The notes: generated from the sequence alone by a model not told the origin. Shown: positions 24,694 through 35,064, counted from the first letter of the stretch. The stretch is 64,000 nt of DNA from Acidobacteriota bacterium (GCA_029781975.1 JAKOVQ010000053.1:62001-126000); one strand, 5' to 3'. Made by a program: numbers and translations.

Positions 24694-27216
24694 CTACCGG
24701 GGGGGAGCGGACGGACGGCGCCGCCGCCGGGGGGTGGTCTCGGCCACGGCGTTCCCGGGGACGGATCGCGCCGCCGCCTCCGCCCGCCGGGCGGCGAAGA
24801 AGGCCGTCGTCGCCCCCTCGAGGTCGGGCGTCGCCAGCTCCCCCGGCTCCTCGCCGTACCAGTCGCGCGGCAGGAAGCTCCGGTAGGGCTTCTGGAGGAA
24901 CCGGCGGCAGAGGAGCGCGATCACCCCGACATCGGTCTCCGACCGGATGAGGCGGCCGGCGCTCTGGACGACCTTCGCCATCCCGGGGACGACGTAGGCG
25001 TACTCGAACCCCTTCCCGAACCGCTCCTCGAAGTAGGCGCGCATTCTCTCCTGCTCGAACGAGACGAGGGGGAGGGTGGGGGAGACGACGACGACCCCGC
25101 TGAGCATCTCTCCCGGGTAGTCCACCCCCTCGGAGAAGGGGCCGCCGGAGACGGCGAGCAGCAGGACGCGCGATCCCCCGTCACGGAGGGCCGCGAGGAC
25201 CTGGTTCCTCTCGAGCTCCGTCGAGCGGTCGGACGGGCGGAGGACCCGGTGGCCCGGGAGCGGGGGGAGGAGCGCGCGGACCTCGTCGAGGAACCGGTAG
25301 GAGGGGAAGAGGGCGAGGACGTTGCCGGGACAGCCCCGCGCGACGCCGGCGACGATGCGGGAGAGCTCGGGGGCCGCCGCCCGCCGGGAGCTGAAGCGGG
25401 TGTCGACGTGGCTCGCGACGAGGACGGTCCGGTTCTCGCGCGGGAACGGGCTGGGGAGGCTGAGGACGGACGTCCTCTCGGGGTCGAGGCCGAGGAGGTC
25501 CCGGTAGAACTCCGGCGGGCTGAGGGTCGCAGACATCCCGACGGCCGCCCACGCGGCGCGGAACGTCTCCCCGAGCGGTCCGGACGGGTCCTTGCAGAGG
25601 AGCGCCAGCGAGCGGCCCGAGGCGTCGCGGGAGGCGACGAGGTCGAAGGCGTCGGAGAGCCGGCCGCGGGGGGCCGCGACGCGCGAGACGTCGTGGAACC
25701 GGGCGAAGAGGAAATAGAGCCCGAGGACCGGGTCCTCCGGAATCCTCTCCCCTCCCGCGTTCAGGTCGGCGAGGTGGCGGACCAGGACCGACTCCAGCTC
25801 GAGGCGGAGGTCGTCCAGCCGGTCGGGATCGAGGGCGACGAGCTCGGCGGCCGTCTCGCCCGGCCCCGGGGCGGGGAGCCCCGACGCGGCGTCGGCCACC
25901 AGCTCCATCACCGCCCGCCCCGCCTCGACCGCCGCGGCGGCCGTCCGGGCAGCCGAGACGCCGAGGGCCCCGACGAATCGAGTCAGCTCGGCCTCGCGCA
26001 GGGCCGGCGAGTAGATCGCGCGGCCCCTCTCGACGAGGTTGTGGACCTCGTCGACGAGGAGGAGGGCGCCCGAGAGGGAGTCGGGGTCCTTGAGCGACGA
26101 GAGCGCCACGACCGGGTCGAAAGCGTAGTTGTAGTCCGCGACGACGACGTCGGCCCTCTCGGCGAGCTCGAGCGACACCTCGAAGGGGCAGACCGTCTCG
26201 GCCCGGGCCTCCTCGAAGACCGCGTCCGGCTCCAGGTGCGCCCGTCCCAGGAGGAGGCGGTCGACGAGCCCGGACGCCTCCATCTTGGCGCCGTAGTCCT
26301 TCGCGAAGGCGCAGTGGTCCTCGTGGCAGAGGACGACGCCGTTCGCGCACATCCGCTCCTTGGCCCGGAGCCTCACCGAGCGCGCCGAGCCGCAGTCGAT
26401 CGCCTCGAGGGTCTTCCGGTAGATCTCCTGCTGCGTCGTCTTCGACGTGAGGACGTAGAGGCGCCGCCCGTCGCGGAGGGCGGCGCGAAGGAGCGGGTGG
26501 AGCGCGGCCGCCGTCTTGCCGATCCCCGTCGGCGCCTCGACGAGGAGGTGCTCCCCCTCCCGCGCCGCGCGCTCCACCGCCGCGGCCAGCTCCCTCTGTC
26601 CCGGCCGGAGCGTCTCGAACGGGAAGGGGAGGTCCTCGGCCTCCGCGGCCTTCGCCTCGGCGAGGGCCTCGTCCGCGAGCCAGAGGTCGAGGAGCCCCTC
26701 CACGCGGGCGACGAGGTCCGCAGCGACGGCGGGCTCGTCGAGGGCGACGTCCCGGATCCGCGTGGCCCCCGTCTCGATGTCGGCGAGGACGAGGCGTCCC
26801 CTCACCGCCCGCTTCTCCGAACGGGCGACGGCCAGGAGGTACCAGGCGAGCTGGGCCTCGAACCGGGCGAGCCGGGGCGAGCCGGCGAGGCGCGGCAGGT
26901 CCTCGGCGAAGTGGAGGGACTTCACCTCGTCGACGACGACGGTCCCGTCGGCGTCCTCGTAGCGGCCGTCGACCCGCCCCTCGAGGACGGCCGTGAAGTC
27001 GCGGACCGCGAACTCCAGCCGGACCCCTCGCTCCGCCTGGTAGCCCGGGACCGTCGCCAGGGCCTCCGTCAGGGCGCGGCGGTGGACGGCCTGGCCGATC
27101 CATCGGCGCTCGATCCCGTTCCCCGACCCGGCGCCGATGCGCCGGAAGGAGGGGGCGAGGAGGGCTCCGGGAGAGACGAAGATCGCCTTCCTCGCGAGAT
27201 CGATCCTCACGCCCAT
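24694..27216 (-). CDS. PD-(D/E)XK nuclease fused to an XPD/DinG-family DNA helicase
   Basis: The 840-aa protein begins with a PD-(D/E)XK-like nuclease fold (~60-180): GRVD (D83), the DEVKS active-site motif (E97, K99) and QLAWY (Q122, Y126). An SF2 helicase follows: Walker A APTGIGKT (228-235), DEVH box (389-392), and the C-terminal motifs FPSYRFLDEV, GPFSEGVDYPGE and QSAGRLIR. Cysteines 290, 297, 302 and 343 between motifs I and II are placed like the XPD iron-sulfur cluster ligands. The likely role is 5'-3' unwinding plus strand cleavage in repair or recombination. The start ATG 27216 has a TACAAT hexamer 6 nt upstream and no Shine-Dalgarno. Confidence 0.9.
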   Translation of the reverse strand: MGVRIDLARKAIFVSPGALLAPSFRRIGAGSGNGIERRWIGQAVHRRALTEALATVPGYQAERGVRLEFAVRDFTAVLEGRVDGRYEDADGTVVVDEVKSLHFAEDLPRLAGSPRLARFEAQLAWYLLAVARSEKRAVRGRLVLADIETGATRIRDVALDEPAVAADLVARVEGLLDLWLADEALAEAKAAEAEDLPFPFETLRPGQRELAAAVERAAREGEHLLVEAPTGIGKTAAALHPLLRAALRDGRRLYVLTSKTTQQEIYRKTLEAIDCGSARSVRLRAKERMCANGVVLCHEDHCAFAKDYGAKMEASGLVDRLLLGRAHLEPDAVFEEARAETVCPFEVSLELAERADVVVADYNYAFDPVVALSSLKDPDSLSGALLLVDEVHNLVERGRAIYSPALREAELTRFVGALGVSAARTAAAAVEAGRAVMELVADAASGLPAPGPGETAAELVALDPDRLDDLRLELESVLVRHLADLNAGGERIPEDPVLGLYFLFARFHDVSRVAAPRGRLSDAFDLVASRDASGRSLALLCKDPSGPLGETFRAAWAAVGMSATLSPPEFYRDLLGLDPERTSVLSLPSPFPRENRTVLVASHVDTRFSSRRAAAPELSRIVAGVARGCPGNVLALFPSYRFLDEVRALLPPLPGHRVLRPSDRSTELERNQVLAALRDGGSRVLLLAVSGGPFSEGVDYPGEMLSGVVVVSPTLPLVSFEQERMRAYFEERFGKGFEYAYVVPGMAKVVQSAGRLIRSETDVGVIALLCRRFLQKPYRSFLPRDWYGEEPGELATPDLEGATTAFFAARRAEAAARSVPGNAVAETTPRRRRRPSAPPR

Positions 27217-27222
27217 CCTCGG

Positions 27223-27228
27223 ATTGTA
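27223..27228 (-). promoter_or_regulatory. candidate -10 of a leaderless promoter (helicase gene)
   Basis: On the minus strand TACAAT (27228 to 27223) lies 6 nt before ATG 27216. It sits in a 71-bp divergent gap with the dacB promoter. Confidence 0.5.
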
Positions 27229-27272
27229 GGCAGGCGGGGACGGGGGGAAGGCGCCCCGGGACGGGAGGCCGG

Positions 27273-27278
27273 TAGAAT
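27273..27278 (+). promoter_or_regulatory. candidate -10 of a leaderless promoter (dacB-like gene)
   Basis: TAGAAT lies 9 nt before ATG 27288, with no Shine-Dalgarno in between. Confidence 0.5.
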
Positions 27279-27287
27279 AGGCGGTCG

Positions 27288-28796
27288 ATGGCTCGCTGGA
27301 TTCCCCGCCCGGTCCTCGCGACCGCCCTCGGCATCGCCGTGCTGGCCGCGTGGGCGCCCGCCGGGGCTGCCGCCGGCAGCGGCCGGCGCGCCCCCGCGCC
27401 CCGGCGCGAGCCGACGCTCGCCGAACGTCTGCAGGCCCTCGCCCGCCGGCCGCCGGTCCGCACGTCCGAGTTCTCGGTCGCCGTGGCGAAGGTGGGGGAC
27501 CCCGACCCGCTCCTGGCGGTGAACGCGGACGCGCCGCTCATCCTCGCCTCCACGACCAAGCTCTTCACGACCGCCGCGGCCCTCGACCGGCTGGGCGCGG
27601 GCTATCGCTTCCGGACGACGATCGTCGCCGACGGCCCCGTGACCCCGGACGGGACGCTCGAAGGGCCGCTCGTCGTTCGGGGCGGGGGAGACCCGGCGAT
27701 CTCGGGGCGGCTCTACGACAACGACCCGTTCGAGGTCTTCCGGCCCTGGTCGGCGGCCCTCGTGAGGAGCGGGATCCGGCGGATCCGGGACGGGCTCCTG
27801 CTCGACACCTCGTTCTTCGACGACCAGCGGATCCACCCCGACTGGCCGCGTGACCAGGCGCAGCACTGGTGGCAGGCGCCGGTGTCTGCCCTGTCGTACA
27901 ACGACAACGTCGTCCTCGTCCGCGTGAGCGGAGGGCTCAGGCCGGGCGGCCCCGCGAGCCTCGGCTTCTACCCGGCCGGGCCGCCCCTGATGTCGGTCAT
28001 CGGCCGGGTCGTCACCCTCTCCGGCGGCGGAGCGCGGGTCGGGATCTCGCGCAAGGCCGGGAGCCGGACGGTCGTGGCGGCCGGCGCCGTGGGGCGCAAC
28101 CGGACGTGGATGGGAGACGTCACCGTTCCCGACCCGCCCCTCTACCTCGCGGCGGCCCTCACGAAGGTGCTCCGCGAGGACGGGATCGAGGTGGACGGGG
28201 AGCCGACGGTCCGGAACGACCCGGCGGGCGACCCGGCGGTCGCCGCCCGCCCCCTCTACGTCCACGAGACGCCGCTCCTCCCGGTCCTCTCGGTCTGCAA
28301 CAAGCGGTCGCAGTCCTTCTACGCCGAGCAGATCCTGAAGACGCTCGGCGCCGAGCGCCGGGGCCGCGGCACCTGGGGGAACGGTCTCCTCGAGGTGGCC
28401 GGCTTCCTCCGCTCGCTCGGCCTCGACCCGGCCCGCTACAGGCTCGCCGACGGCTCGGGGCGGTCGCGCGAGAACCGCGCCAGCGCCCGCGCCTACCTCG
28501 ACTTCCTCCAGGCCCTCGCGACCCGCTGGGGCCCCTTCCCCAGGTTCGAGCCGACGCTGGCGGTCTCCGGGGACCAGGACGGGTCCCTCCGGCACCGCCT
28601 CCTCGGCCCGGCCACCCGCGGCAAGGTCTTCGCCAAGACGGGCAACATCGCCGGCGTCGTCACGCTCGCGGGCTACGTGACGGCCCAGAGCGGCGCCCGC
28701 TACGCCTTCGTCATCCTCGTGAACGGAGGGTGCCCGGAAGGCCGGGGCCACGCCTGGCAGGACCGCTTCCTGACCGAGCTCGCGCGCCAGGGCTGA
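27288..28796 (+). CDS. dacB: D-alanyl-D-alanine carboxypeptidase/endopeptidase (PBP4 type)
   Basis: This is a 502-aa periplasmic penicillin-binding protein with an N-terminal signal sequence (ending near AGAAAG, residue 30). It has the acylation motif STTK (S88, K91), the family-specific ALSYNDN segment (201-207) and the KTG motif (K450). PBP4 enzymes trim and cleave peptidoglycan peptide stems. The second active-site motif, SxN in NKxSxN, reads NKRSQS here (S341, S343), so the usual Asn is Ser; the effect is unknown. DGSG near residue 388 is conserved. Start ATG 27288, probably leaderless. A short inverted repeat (28795-28811) overlaps its end before the next gene. Confidence 0.88.
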   Translation: MARWIPRPVLATALGIAVLAAWAPAGAAAGSGRRAPAPRREPTLAERLQALARRPPVRTSEFSVAVAKVGDPDPLLAVNADAPLILASTTKLFTTAAALDRLGAGYRFRTTIVADGPVTPDGTLEGPLVVRGGGDPAISGRLYDNDPFEVFRPWSAALVRSGIRRIRDGLLLDTSFFDDQRIHPDWPRDQAQHWWQAPVSALSYNDNVVLVRVSGGLRPGGPASLGFYPAGPPLMSVIGRVVTLSGGGARVGISRKAGSRTVVAAGAVGRNRTWMGDVTVPDPPLYLAAALTKVLREDGIEVDGEPTVRNDPAGDPAVAARPLYVHETPLLPVLSVCNKRSQSFYAEQILKTLGAERRGRGTWGNGLLEVAGFLRSLGLDPARYRLADGSGRSRENRASARAYLDFLQALATRWGPFPRFEPTLAVSGDQDGSLRHRLLGPATRGKVFAKTGNIAGVVTLAGYVTAQSGARYAFVILVNGGCPEGRGHAWQDRFLTELARQG

Positions 28797-28845
28797 GGCG
28801 GCTTCCGCCTCCCGCCGCCACGAGAGCTCAGAGGCACGGACTCTG

Positions 28846-30120
28846 ATGGACTATCGCGCCCTCCTGAAGAACGTGGAGAAGACCCTCACCGCGATCGAGC
28901 GGAGCGAGGACGTCCTCTCGACCATCCTCAACCTCGGCGAGGCCGTCGTCCGGAACTTCCGGCGGGAGCTCGGCATCGCCGGCGGCCGCCTCTACGTCCT
29001 CGACGAGAACGAGTACGTCCTGAGGGCCGGCTTCGGCCGCTCGCGGAAGGTCCCGCAGGGGCTCGCGGTCCAGCGGACGTACGGCCCGATCCACCGCGCC
29101 GAGGAGGAGGGAGTCGTCCTCCTCGAGCCGGGCGACCCGTCGATCGACAGGGAGCTCGAGGGGCGGCTGGGGGTCACGCGGTTCGCCGCGGTCTCGTTCG
29201 GCGAGGGGCGGTTCCTCCTCTCCTTCGACGTCCACCCGCGCGTCGTCGCCGACGACCTCTTCGTCTCGCTCGGGATCATCCGGACCGTCCTCGACTCGAA
29301 GGTCCGGACGGAGAAGCTCGAGGAGCTGCTCAACGACGCGCGCCGGATCCAGCAGTCGATCCTTCCCAAGGCCCCCCCTTCGGTGGGGGACTACGACGTC
29401 TGCGGCCTCTCGGTCCCCGCGGAGGTCGTCGGCGGCGACTTCTACGACTTCATCCCGATCAGCGACTCGACCTTCGGCGCGGCGGTGGCCGACGCCTCGG
29501 GGCACGGGCTCCTCGCGGCCCTCCTCGTGCGGGACGTCTACGTCGGCCTCCGGATGGCGATCGGGGGGGACCTGAAGATCTCCCGGACCGTCGAGAGGCT
29601 GAACCGGATCCTGAACAAGAGCCGCCTGACCACGAAGTTCGTCTCCCTCTTCTACGGGGAGTTCGAGAGCGGCGGCGAGATCATCTACGTCAACGCGGGG
29701 CATCCCGGGCCGCTCCACTACCACGCGAGGAGCCGGTCGTTCACCGAGCTCGAGTCGACCGGCATGGTCCTGGGCCCGAGCCCCGCCTCGACCTACGGCC
29801 GCAGGGCCTTCCGGATGGCCCCGGGCGACCTCCTCCTCCTCTACACCGACGGCATCCCCGAGGCGCGGGACTCGAGCGGGCGGGAGTTCGGGACGGCGCG
29901 GCTCAAGCGGATCCTCGTCGCGAACCGGAGGCGGCACGCGCGCGAGATCGCCGACCGGATCGTCGCCGCCGCGCGGGACTTCACCGGCGGCCGCGCCCAG
30001 GAGGACGACCAGACCGTCGTGGTGATCAAGCGAGCGCGACCGGCCCACCCGGCGGGTCCGGGGACGGGCGGCAGGCACGAGACCGTGACCTTCCCGCCCC
30101 TCCAGCACCCACCGGCCTGA
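28846..30120 (+). CDS. GAF-like sensor/PP2C-type serine phosphatase (SpoIIE/RsbU family)
   Basis: This 424-aa cytoplasmic protein has a GAF-like N-terminal half (~20-155), a coiled linker containing the typical RIQQSILP motif (~170), and a SpoIIE domain with VVGGDFYD (metal-binding Asp), VADASGHG, and a C-terminal LLYTDGIPEA and EDDQTVVV. Family members dephosphorylate anti-anti-sigma factors in partner-switching pathways. No anti-sigma or STAS gene is adjacent, so its partner is elsewhere. ATG 28846 follows dacB by 49 nt and is probably co-transcribed. A proline/glycine-rich tail of about 30 residues ends the protein. Confidence 0.9.
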   Translation: MDYRALLKNVEKTLTAIERSEDVLSTILNLGEAVVRNFRRELGIAGGRLYVLDENEYVLRAGFGRSRKVPQGLAVQRTYGPIHRAEEEGVVLLEPGDPSIDRELEGRLGVTRFAAVSFGEGRFLLSFDVHPRVVADDLFVSLGIIRTVLDSKVRTEKLEELLNDARRIQQSILPKAPPSVGDYDVCGLSVPAEVVGGDFYDFIPISDSTFGAAVADASGHGLLAALLVRDVYVGLRMAIGGDLKISRTVERLNRILNKSRLTTKFVSLFYGEFESGGEIIYVNAGHPGPLHYHARSRSFTELESTGMVLGPSPASTYGRRAFRMAPGDLLLLYTDGIPEARDSSGREFGTARLKRILVANRRRHAREIADRIVAAARDFTGGRAQEDDQTVVVIKRARPAHPAGPGTGGRHETVTFPPLQHPPA

Positions 30121-30185
30121 CGGCCGTCGCCCGCGCGCCTCGCGGGTCCCTGCCCGCGGACCTCGTACGGCCCGCGTCCCGGCGA

Positions 30186-30216
30186 GGGGGCCTTCCCCTG
30201 AGGGGGGGTCCGGGGG
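30186..30216. terminator. GC-rich hairpin element between convergent genes
   Basis: Alternative stems GGGG-CCTT-CCCC and CCCC-TGA-GGGG overlap here and are followed by G-rich GGTCCGGGGGG. A closely similar arrangement occurs at 62949-62990, also between convergent genes. It could serve as a two-sided, T-less terminator. Confidence 0.4.
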
Positions 30217-30266
30217 GATCGAGAAACCCCCGGGAACACGGCTGCCGATCGAGAAACTCCCGGGAA
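30217..30266. repeat. two direct copies of a 20-bp sequence
   Basis: GATCGAGAAACCCCCGGGAA (30217-30236) is repeated at 30247-30266 with one change (C to T), 30 bp apart. It lies in the 148-bp gap between the SpoIIE-phosphatase and epimerase genes. The function is unknown; two copies are too few for a CRISPR. Confidence 0.75.
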
Positions 30267-30268
30267 AA

Positions 30269-31249
30269 CTAGCGGTTCCCGAGCCCCTGCCCCGCCCGGT
30301 GGAGCCGGAACCACTCCGCCGTCGCGTTGAGGCCGTGCGAGAGCTCCACCGGATCGTGGACGCCGAGGACTTCGACCATCCGGGTCGGATCGAGGACGCT
30401 TCGTCTCTGCTCGCCGGGCTTGGCCGCGGCGTGGCGCGGCTCCCTGCCCGACCCGCAGGCCGTCGCGACGAGCCGGTAGAGGGTGGAGATCCGGGTCTCG
30501 ACTCCCGTGCCGACGTTGAAGGTCCCCGCGATCCGTCCCTGGAAGGCGCTCTGGAGAGCGCGGACGACGTCGGAGACGTGGACGAAGTCGCGCGTCTGGC
30601 TGCCGTCGCCGTTGATCACGGCGTCCTCTCCGCCCAGGAGGCGGTTCATCCAGATCCCGATCACCCCGGCCTCGCCGGTCCCGTCCTGCCGGGGCCCGTA
30701 GACGTTCGCGAACCTCAGCACGGTGAGGGCGTAGCCGTCCTCCGGCCTGAGGGCCTCGAGGTACTTCTCCCCGGCCAGCTTCGCCGCGCCGTAGGCGGAG
30801 CACGGGTGAAGCGGGTGGTCCTCGTCCGCCTTCTCCCCGATCGGGTCGCCGTAGATCGCTCCCCCGCTCGAGGCGAAGACGACCTGGCGGACGCCCGCGG
30901 CGGCGGCGGCCACGGCGACGCGGATCGTCCCGAGGACGTTGACCTCGGCGTCGAAGACCGGGTCGGCCACCGACTTCCTGACGTCGACCTGCGCGGCGAG
31001 GTGGAAGACGGTGTCGACCCGCTCCTCGCGGAGGAGGGCGTCCAGCCCGGCATCGCGGACGTCCCCCTTGACGAAGCGGACCTCCTGGGTGATCCGCCGG
31101 AGGTCGCCGCTCGACAGGTCGTCGAGGACGACGACGCGGTGGCCGAGGGCGACGAGCCCGTCCGACAGGTGTGACCCGATGAACCCCGCGCCGCCCGTCA
31201 CCAGGACCGCGCGGCCTGGCCCGGGGGCGGGAAGCGTCCTCTCTGCCAT
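30269..31249 (-). CDS. NAD-dependent epimerase/dehydratase (UDP-glucose 4-epimerase-like)
   Basis: This 326-aa extended short-chain dehydrogenase has the NAD-binding motif TGGAGFIGSH near residue 18, an acidic LDDLSSG after strand 2, an SSGGAIYG segment and the catalytic SAYGAAK (Tyr and Lys of YxxxK). FANVYGPRQ and RDFVHVSDV are typical of nucleotide-sugar epimerases (GalE/WbpP-like). Substrate specificity cannot be set, but UDP-hexose 4-epimerisation or a related step in surface glycan synthesis is likely. ATG 31249 has TATTCT 10 nt upstream and no Shine-Dalgarno. Confidence 0.88.
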   Translation of the reverse strand: MAERTLPAPGPGRAVLVTGGAGFIGSHLSDGLVALGHRVVVLDDLSSGDLRRITQEVRFVKGDVRDAGLDALLREERVDTVFHLAAQVDVRKSVADPVFDAEVNVLGTIRVAVAAAAAGVRQVVFASSGGAIYGDPIGEKADEDHPLHPCSAYGAAKLAGEKYLEALRPEDGYALTVLRFANVYGPRQDGTGEAGVIGIWMNRLLGGEDAVINGDGSQTRDFVHVSDVVRALQSAFQGRIAGTFNVGTGVETRISTLYRLVATACGSGREPRHAAAKPGEQRRSVLDPTRMVEVLGVHDPVELSHGLNATAEWFRLHRAGQGLGNR

Positions 31250-31259
31250 GTGGTCCGCG

Positions 31260-31265
31260 AGAATA
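31260..31265 (-). promoter_or_regulatory. candidate -10 of a leaderless promoter (epimerase gene)
   Basis: TATTCT on the minus strand lies 10 nt before ATG 31249. On the plus strand the same stretch gives GAGAAT (31259-31264), 6 nt before ATG 31271 of the divergent glycosylase gene. Confidence 0.4.
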
Positions 31266-31270
31266 GCGGC

Positions 31271-31924
31271 ATGCCCTGCGCCCGTAAAGAAGACAGCCCC
31301 GTCCCGCCCGTCTTCTACGACAGGCCGACGGAGGAGGTCGCGAGGGACCTCCTCGGCTGCCGGCTGCTCCGCCGGCTTCCGGACGGCGGGAGCCGGACGC
31401 TCGTCCTCGTCGAGGTCGAGGCGTACCTCGGCGTCGGGGACCGCGCCGCCCACACCTGGAACGGGCGGAGGACGAGGCGCGTCGAGCCGATCTGGGGTCC
31501 GCCGGGACGGGCGTACGTCTACCGGGTCTACGGACGCAACGACTGCCTCAACGTGGTGACGCGCGAGGAAGGGGTGCCCGAGGCCGTCCTCGTCCGGGCC
31601 GCGGTCCCGGAGAGCTGGTGGGCCGGGGAGCCGTGCGGCCGGGAGGAGCTCCGCGCGGCCTCCGGGCCGGGGAGGCTCTGTCGCGCCCTCGAGATCACGA
31701 CGGCGCTCTCCGGGGCCTCGCTCGCGGGTCCCGAGCTGACGCTCCTCCCTCCGCGCGAGCCGCGCCGCCGCTTCGAGCTCCATGCCGGGCCGCGCGTCGG
31801 CGTCGACTACGCCGGCCCCGCCGCGGCGTGGCCGCTCCGGTTCGCGGTGGGGGGGTGCCCCGCCGTGACGCGCCCCCGGAGCCTCGCGCCCCTCGGGCCC
31901 CGGGGCCGCTCGCCCCGCCGTTGA
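31271..31924 (+). CDS. DNA-3-methyladenine glycosylase (MPG/AAG family)
   Basis: This 217-aa base-excision repair enzyme excises alkylated purines. It has the AAG signatures: an N-terminal RDLLGCRLLR, LVEVEAYLG (catalytic Glu region), DRAAHTWNGRR and GRAYVYRVYG, followed by a CLNVVT strand with the nucleotide-flipping pocket. The ATG at 31271 is chosen because the family begins close to it; a GTG at 31250 would add seven residues. The C-terminus is Arg/Pro-rich. It diverges from the epimerase gene by 21 bp and converges on the GGDEF gene. Confidence 0.92.
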   Translation: MPCARKEDSPVPPVFYDRPTEEVARDLLGCRLLRRLPDGGSRTLVLVEVEAYLGVGDRAAHTWNGRRTRRVEPIWGPPGRAYVYRVYGRNDCLNVVTREEGVPEAVLVRAAVPESWWAGEPCGREELRAASGPGRLCRALEITTALSGASLAGPELTLLPPREPRRRFELHAGPRVGVDYAGPAAAWPLRFAVGGCPAVTRPRSLAPLGPRGRSPRR

Positions 31925-31942
31925 GGGGCCTCCCCGGGTGGC

Positions 31943-33592
<1,650 letters not shown>

Positions 33593-33594
33593 GG

Positions 33595-35049
33595 TCAGCG
33601 CCAGCGGACCAGGCCGCCCCCGTGGAGCCGCTCGAAGACCCGGTAGACCTCCGCCTCCGGGAACGGGCTGATCTTCGCGATCGACCGGACGTCCCAGATC
33701 CCGTTGATCCGCGACACGATGAACGCCTCGTTCGGCGTGAACGACCAGGACATCAGCTCCTCCATGGGCTTCGTGAGCGACGGGACCGCGTGGGGCGCGA
33801 TGGTGGAGCCGGTCGGCGGGCCCGTGAGGCTCACCGAGACGGGGCCGGCGGGCCGCCCCTCGCGCGACGGCCCGCCGGGGGGCGCGAACGAGCCGGAGCG
33901 CGGGCCGGACCCGGCCCCGAGGGAGGGGGGGCCGGACTCCCTCGCGGCGGTGCGGGGCGGGACCCGGATCGACCCGGAGCGGGGGGGAGCGGGCCTGTCG
34001 AACCCGCCGGAGCGGGGACCCTTCTCGAAGCCTCCGGACCGCGGGGGGACCGGGACCGTCACCGAGGGAGGGGGAGGGAGCGTCTCCGCGGGCTTCGGGC
34101 GGGCCGGAGCCTGGACGGGAGAGAACGACGTCGTGATCGGCCCGGCGGGCCGGACGAGCTCTCCGCTCGCCTCGGTCGGCTTCCTGAGGAACCGGCTGAA
34201 GTCCTTCGGCACGGGTCGGACCTCCTCCGGCGGCGGCGCGAACTCGTCGGCGGCGTCGGCGAGGGGGTACGGCGGGGCGACGGCGTCCTCGAAGACGGTC
34301 TCGTAGGGGTCCTCGGGGGTCAGCTCCGAGCTGGGGGGGGGCGCCTCGGGCTTCGGGAGCCCGAGCTCCGCGTGCCCGCTCTCCAGGAGCTCGAAGACGA
34401 GCTTGGCCACGTGGAAGTCCGCGTTGTGGGTCGCCTCCCCGATCTCCTTCAGGGAGCGGACGCCGTCGATCGCCTGCAGGATGTACCGCTCCCGCTCCGG
34501 AAGGCTCGAGAGCGGGACGGGCTGGACGATGACCGGGACCTCCCTGTGGGACGGGAGGCGGGTCCGGATCCGCTGCCATTCGTCGAAGCGGCGGAGGCCC
34601 TCCATCACGATCCCGGTGACGTCGAGCGAGATGGGGACCATCGGGCGGGTCGGGATCTCCCCGTCGATGAAGTGGAAGGCCCCTTCCTTCCAGAGGAAGA
34701 TGTCGTAGATCGTCTCGGCCGCCTTCATCCGGATGAGCTCCGCGAGCTCGTCCTCGGAGACGGCGCCGATCATCACCAGGATCTTCCCGAGGAGGATCTT
34801 CGACTCCTCCTGGACCTCCATGGCGCGGGTCAGCTCGTCCTCGGTGATGTAGCCGAACGAGACGAGGAAGTGCCCCAGGTACTCGCGCTCGTTCGTCGAG
34901 GACGAGGAGATGATCCTCCCCCCCTCGAAGGAGATGGTCTTCTCCCCCGTCGCCCCCCGGATCGCCAGCGTCCCGGTCTTCTGCCCCATCGACAGCCACT
35001 GGAGCAGCTCGGACAGCTGCATCGTCCGGAGGTTTCCGGTGATCGCCAT
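33595..35049 (-). CDS. DUF4388 (PatA-N-like) signalling protein with disordered linker
   Basis: This 484-aa protein starts with a DUF4388 domain (~1-100; LSELLQWLSMGQKTGTLAI), continues with helical and winged-helix-like regions to ~230, and has a long Pro/Gly/Ser/Arg-rich linker (~240-430) containing five RSG(G/S) repeats. A C-terminal helix-turn-helix-like domain follows (~435-484; AFIVSRINGIWDVRSIAKISPF). DUF4388 proteins are common in delta-proteobacterial and acidobacterial motility and gliding signalling, but the biochemical role is unknown. ATG 35049 has TACAAT 9 nt upstream and no Shine-Dalgarno. It pairs with the diguanylate cyclase downstream. Confidence 0.85.
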   Translation of the reverse strand: MAITGNLRTMQLSELLQWLSMGQKTGTLAIRGATGEKTISFEGGRIISSSSTNEREYLGHFLVSFGYITEDELTRAMEVQEESKILLGKILVMIGAVSEDELAELIRMKAAETIYDIFLWKEGAFHFIDGEIPTRPMVPISLDVTGIVMEGLRRFDEWQRIRTRLPSHREVPVIVQPVPLSSLPERERYILQAIDGVRSLKEIGEATHNADFHVAKLVFELLESGHAELGLPKPEAPPPSSELTPEDPYETVFEDAVAPPYPLADAADEFAPPPEEVRPVPKDFSRFLRKPTEASGELVRPAGPITTSFSPVQAPARPKPAETLPPPPSVTVPVPPRSGGFEKGPRSGGFDRPAPPRSGSIRVPPRTAARESGPPSLGAGSGPRSGSFAPPGGPSREGRPAGPVSVSLTGPPTGSTIAPHAVPSLTKPMEELMSWSFTPNEAFIVSRINGIWDVRSIAKISPFPEAEVYRVFERLHGGGLVRWR

Positions 35050-35058
35050 CGAACCGCC

Positions 35059-35064
35059 ATTGTA
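35059..35064 (-). promoter_or_regulatory. candidate -10 of a leaderless promoter (DUF4388 gene)
   Basis: TACAAT on the minus strand (35064 to 35059) lies 9 nt before ATG 35049, in the 63-nt gap after the acyl-CoA dehydrogenase stop. Confidence 0.5.

Noticed and set aside
30217-30266. Possible CRISPR remnant
   Set aside because: Only two repeat copies with a 10-bp spacer and no cas genes nearby.
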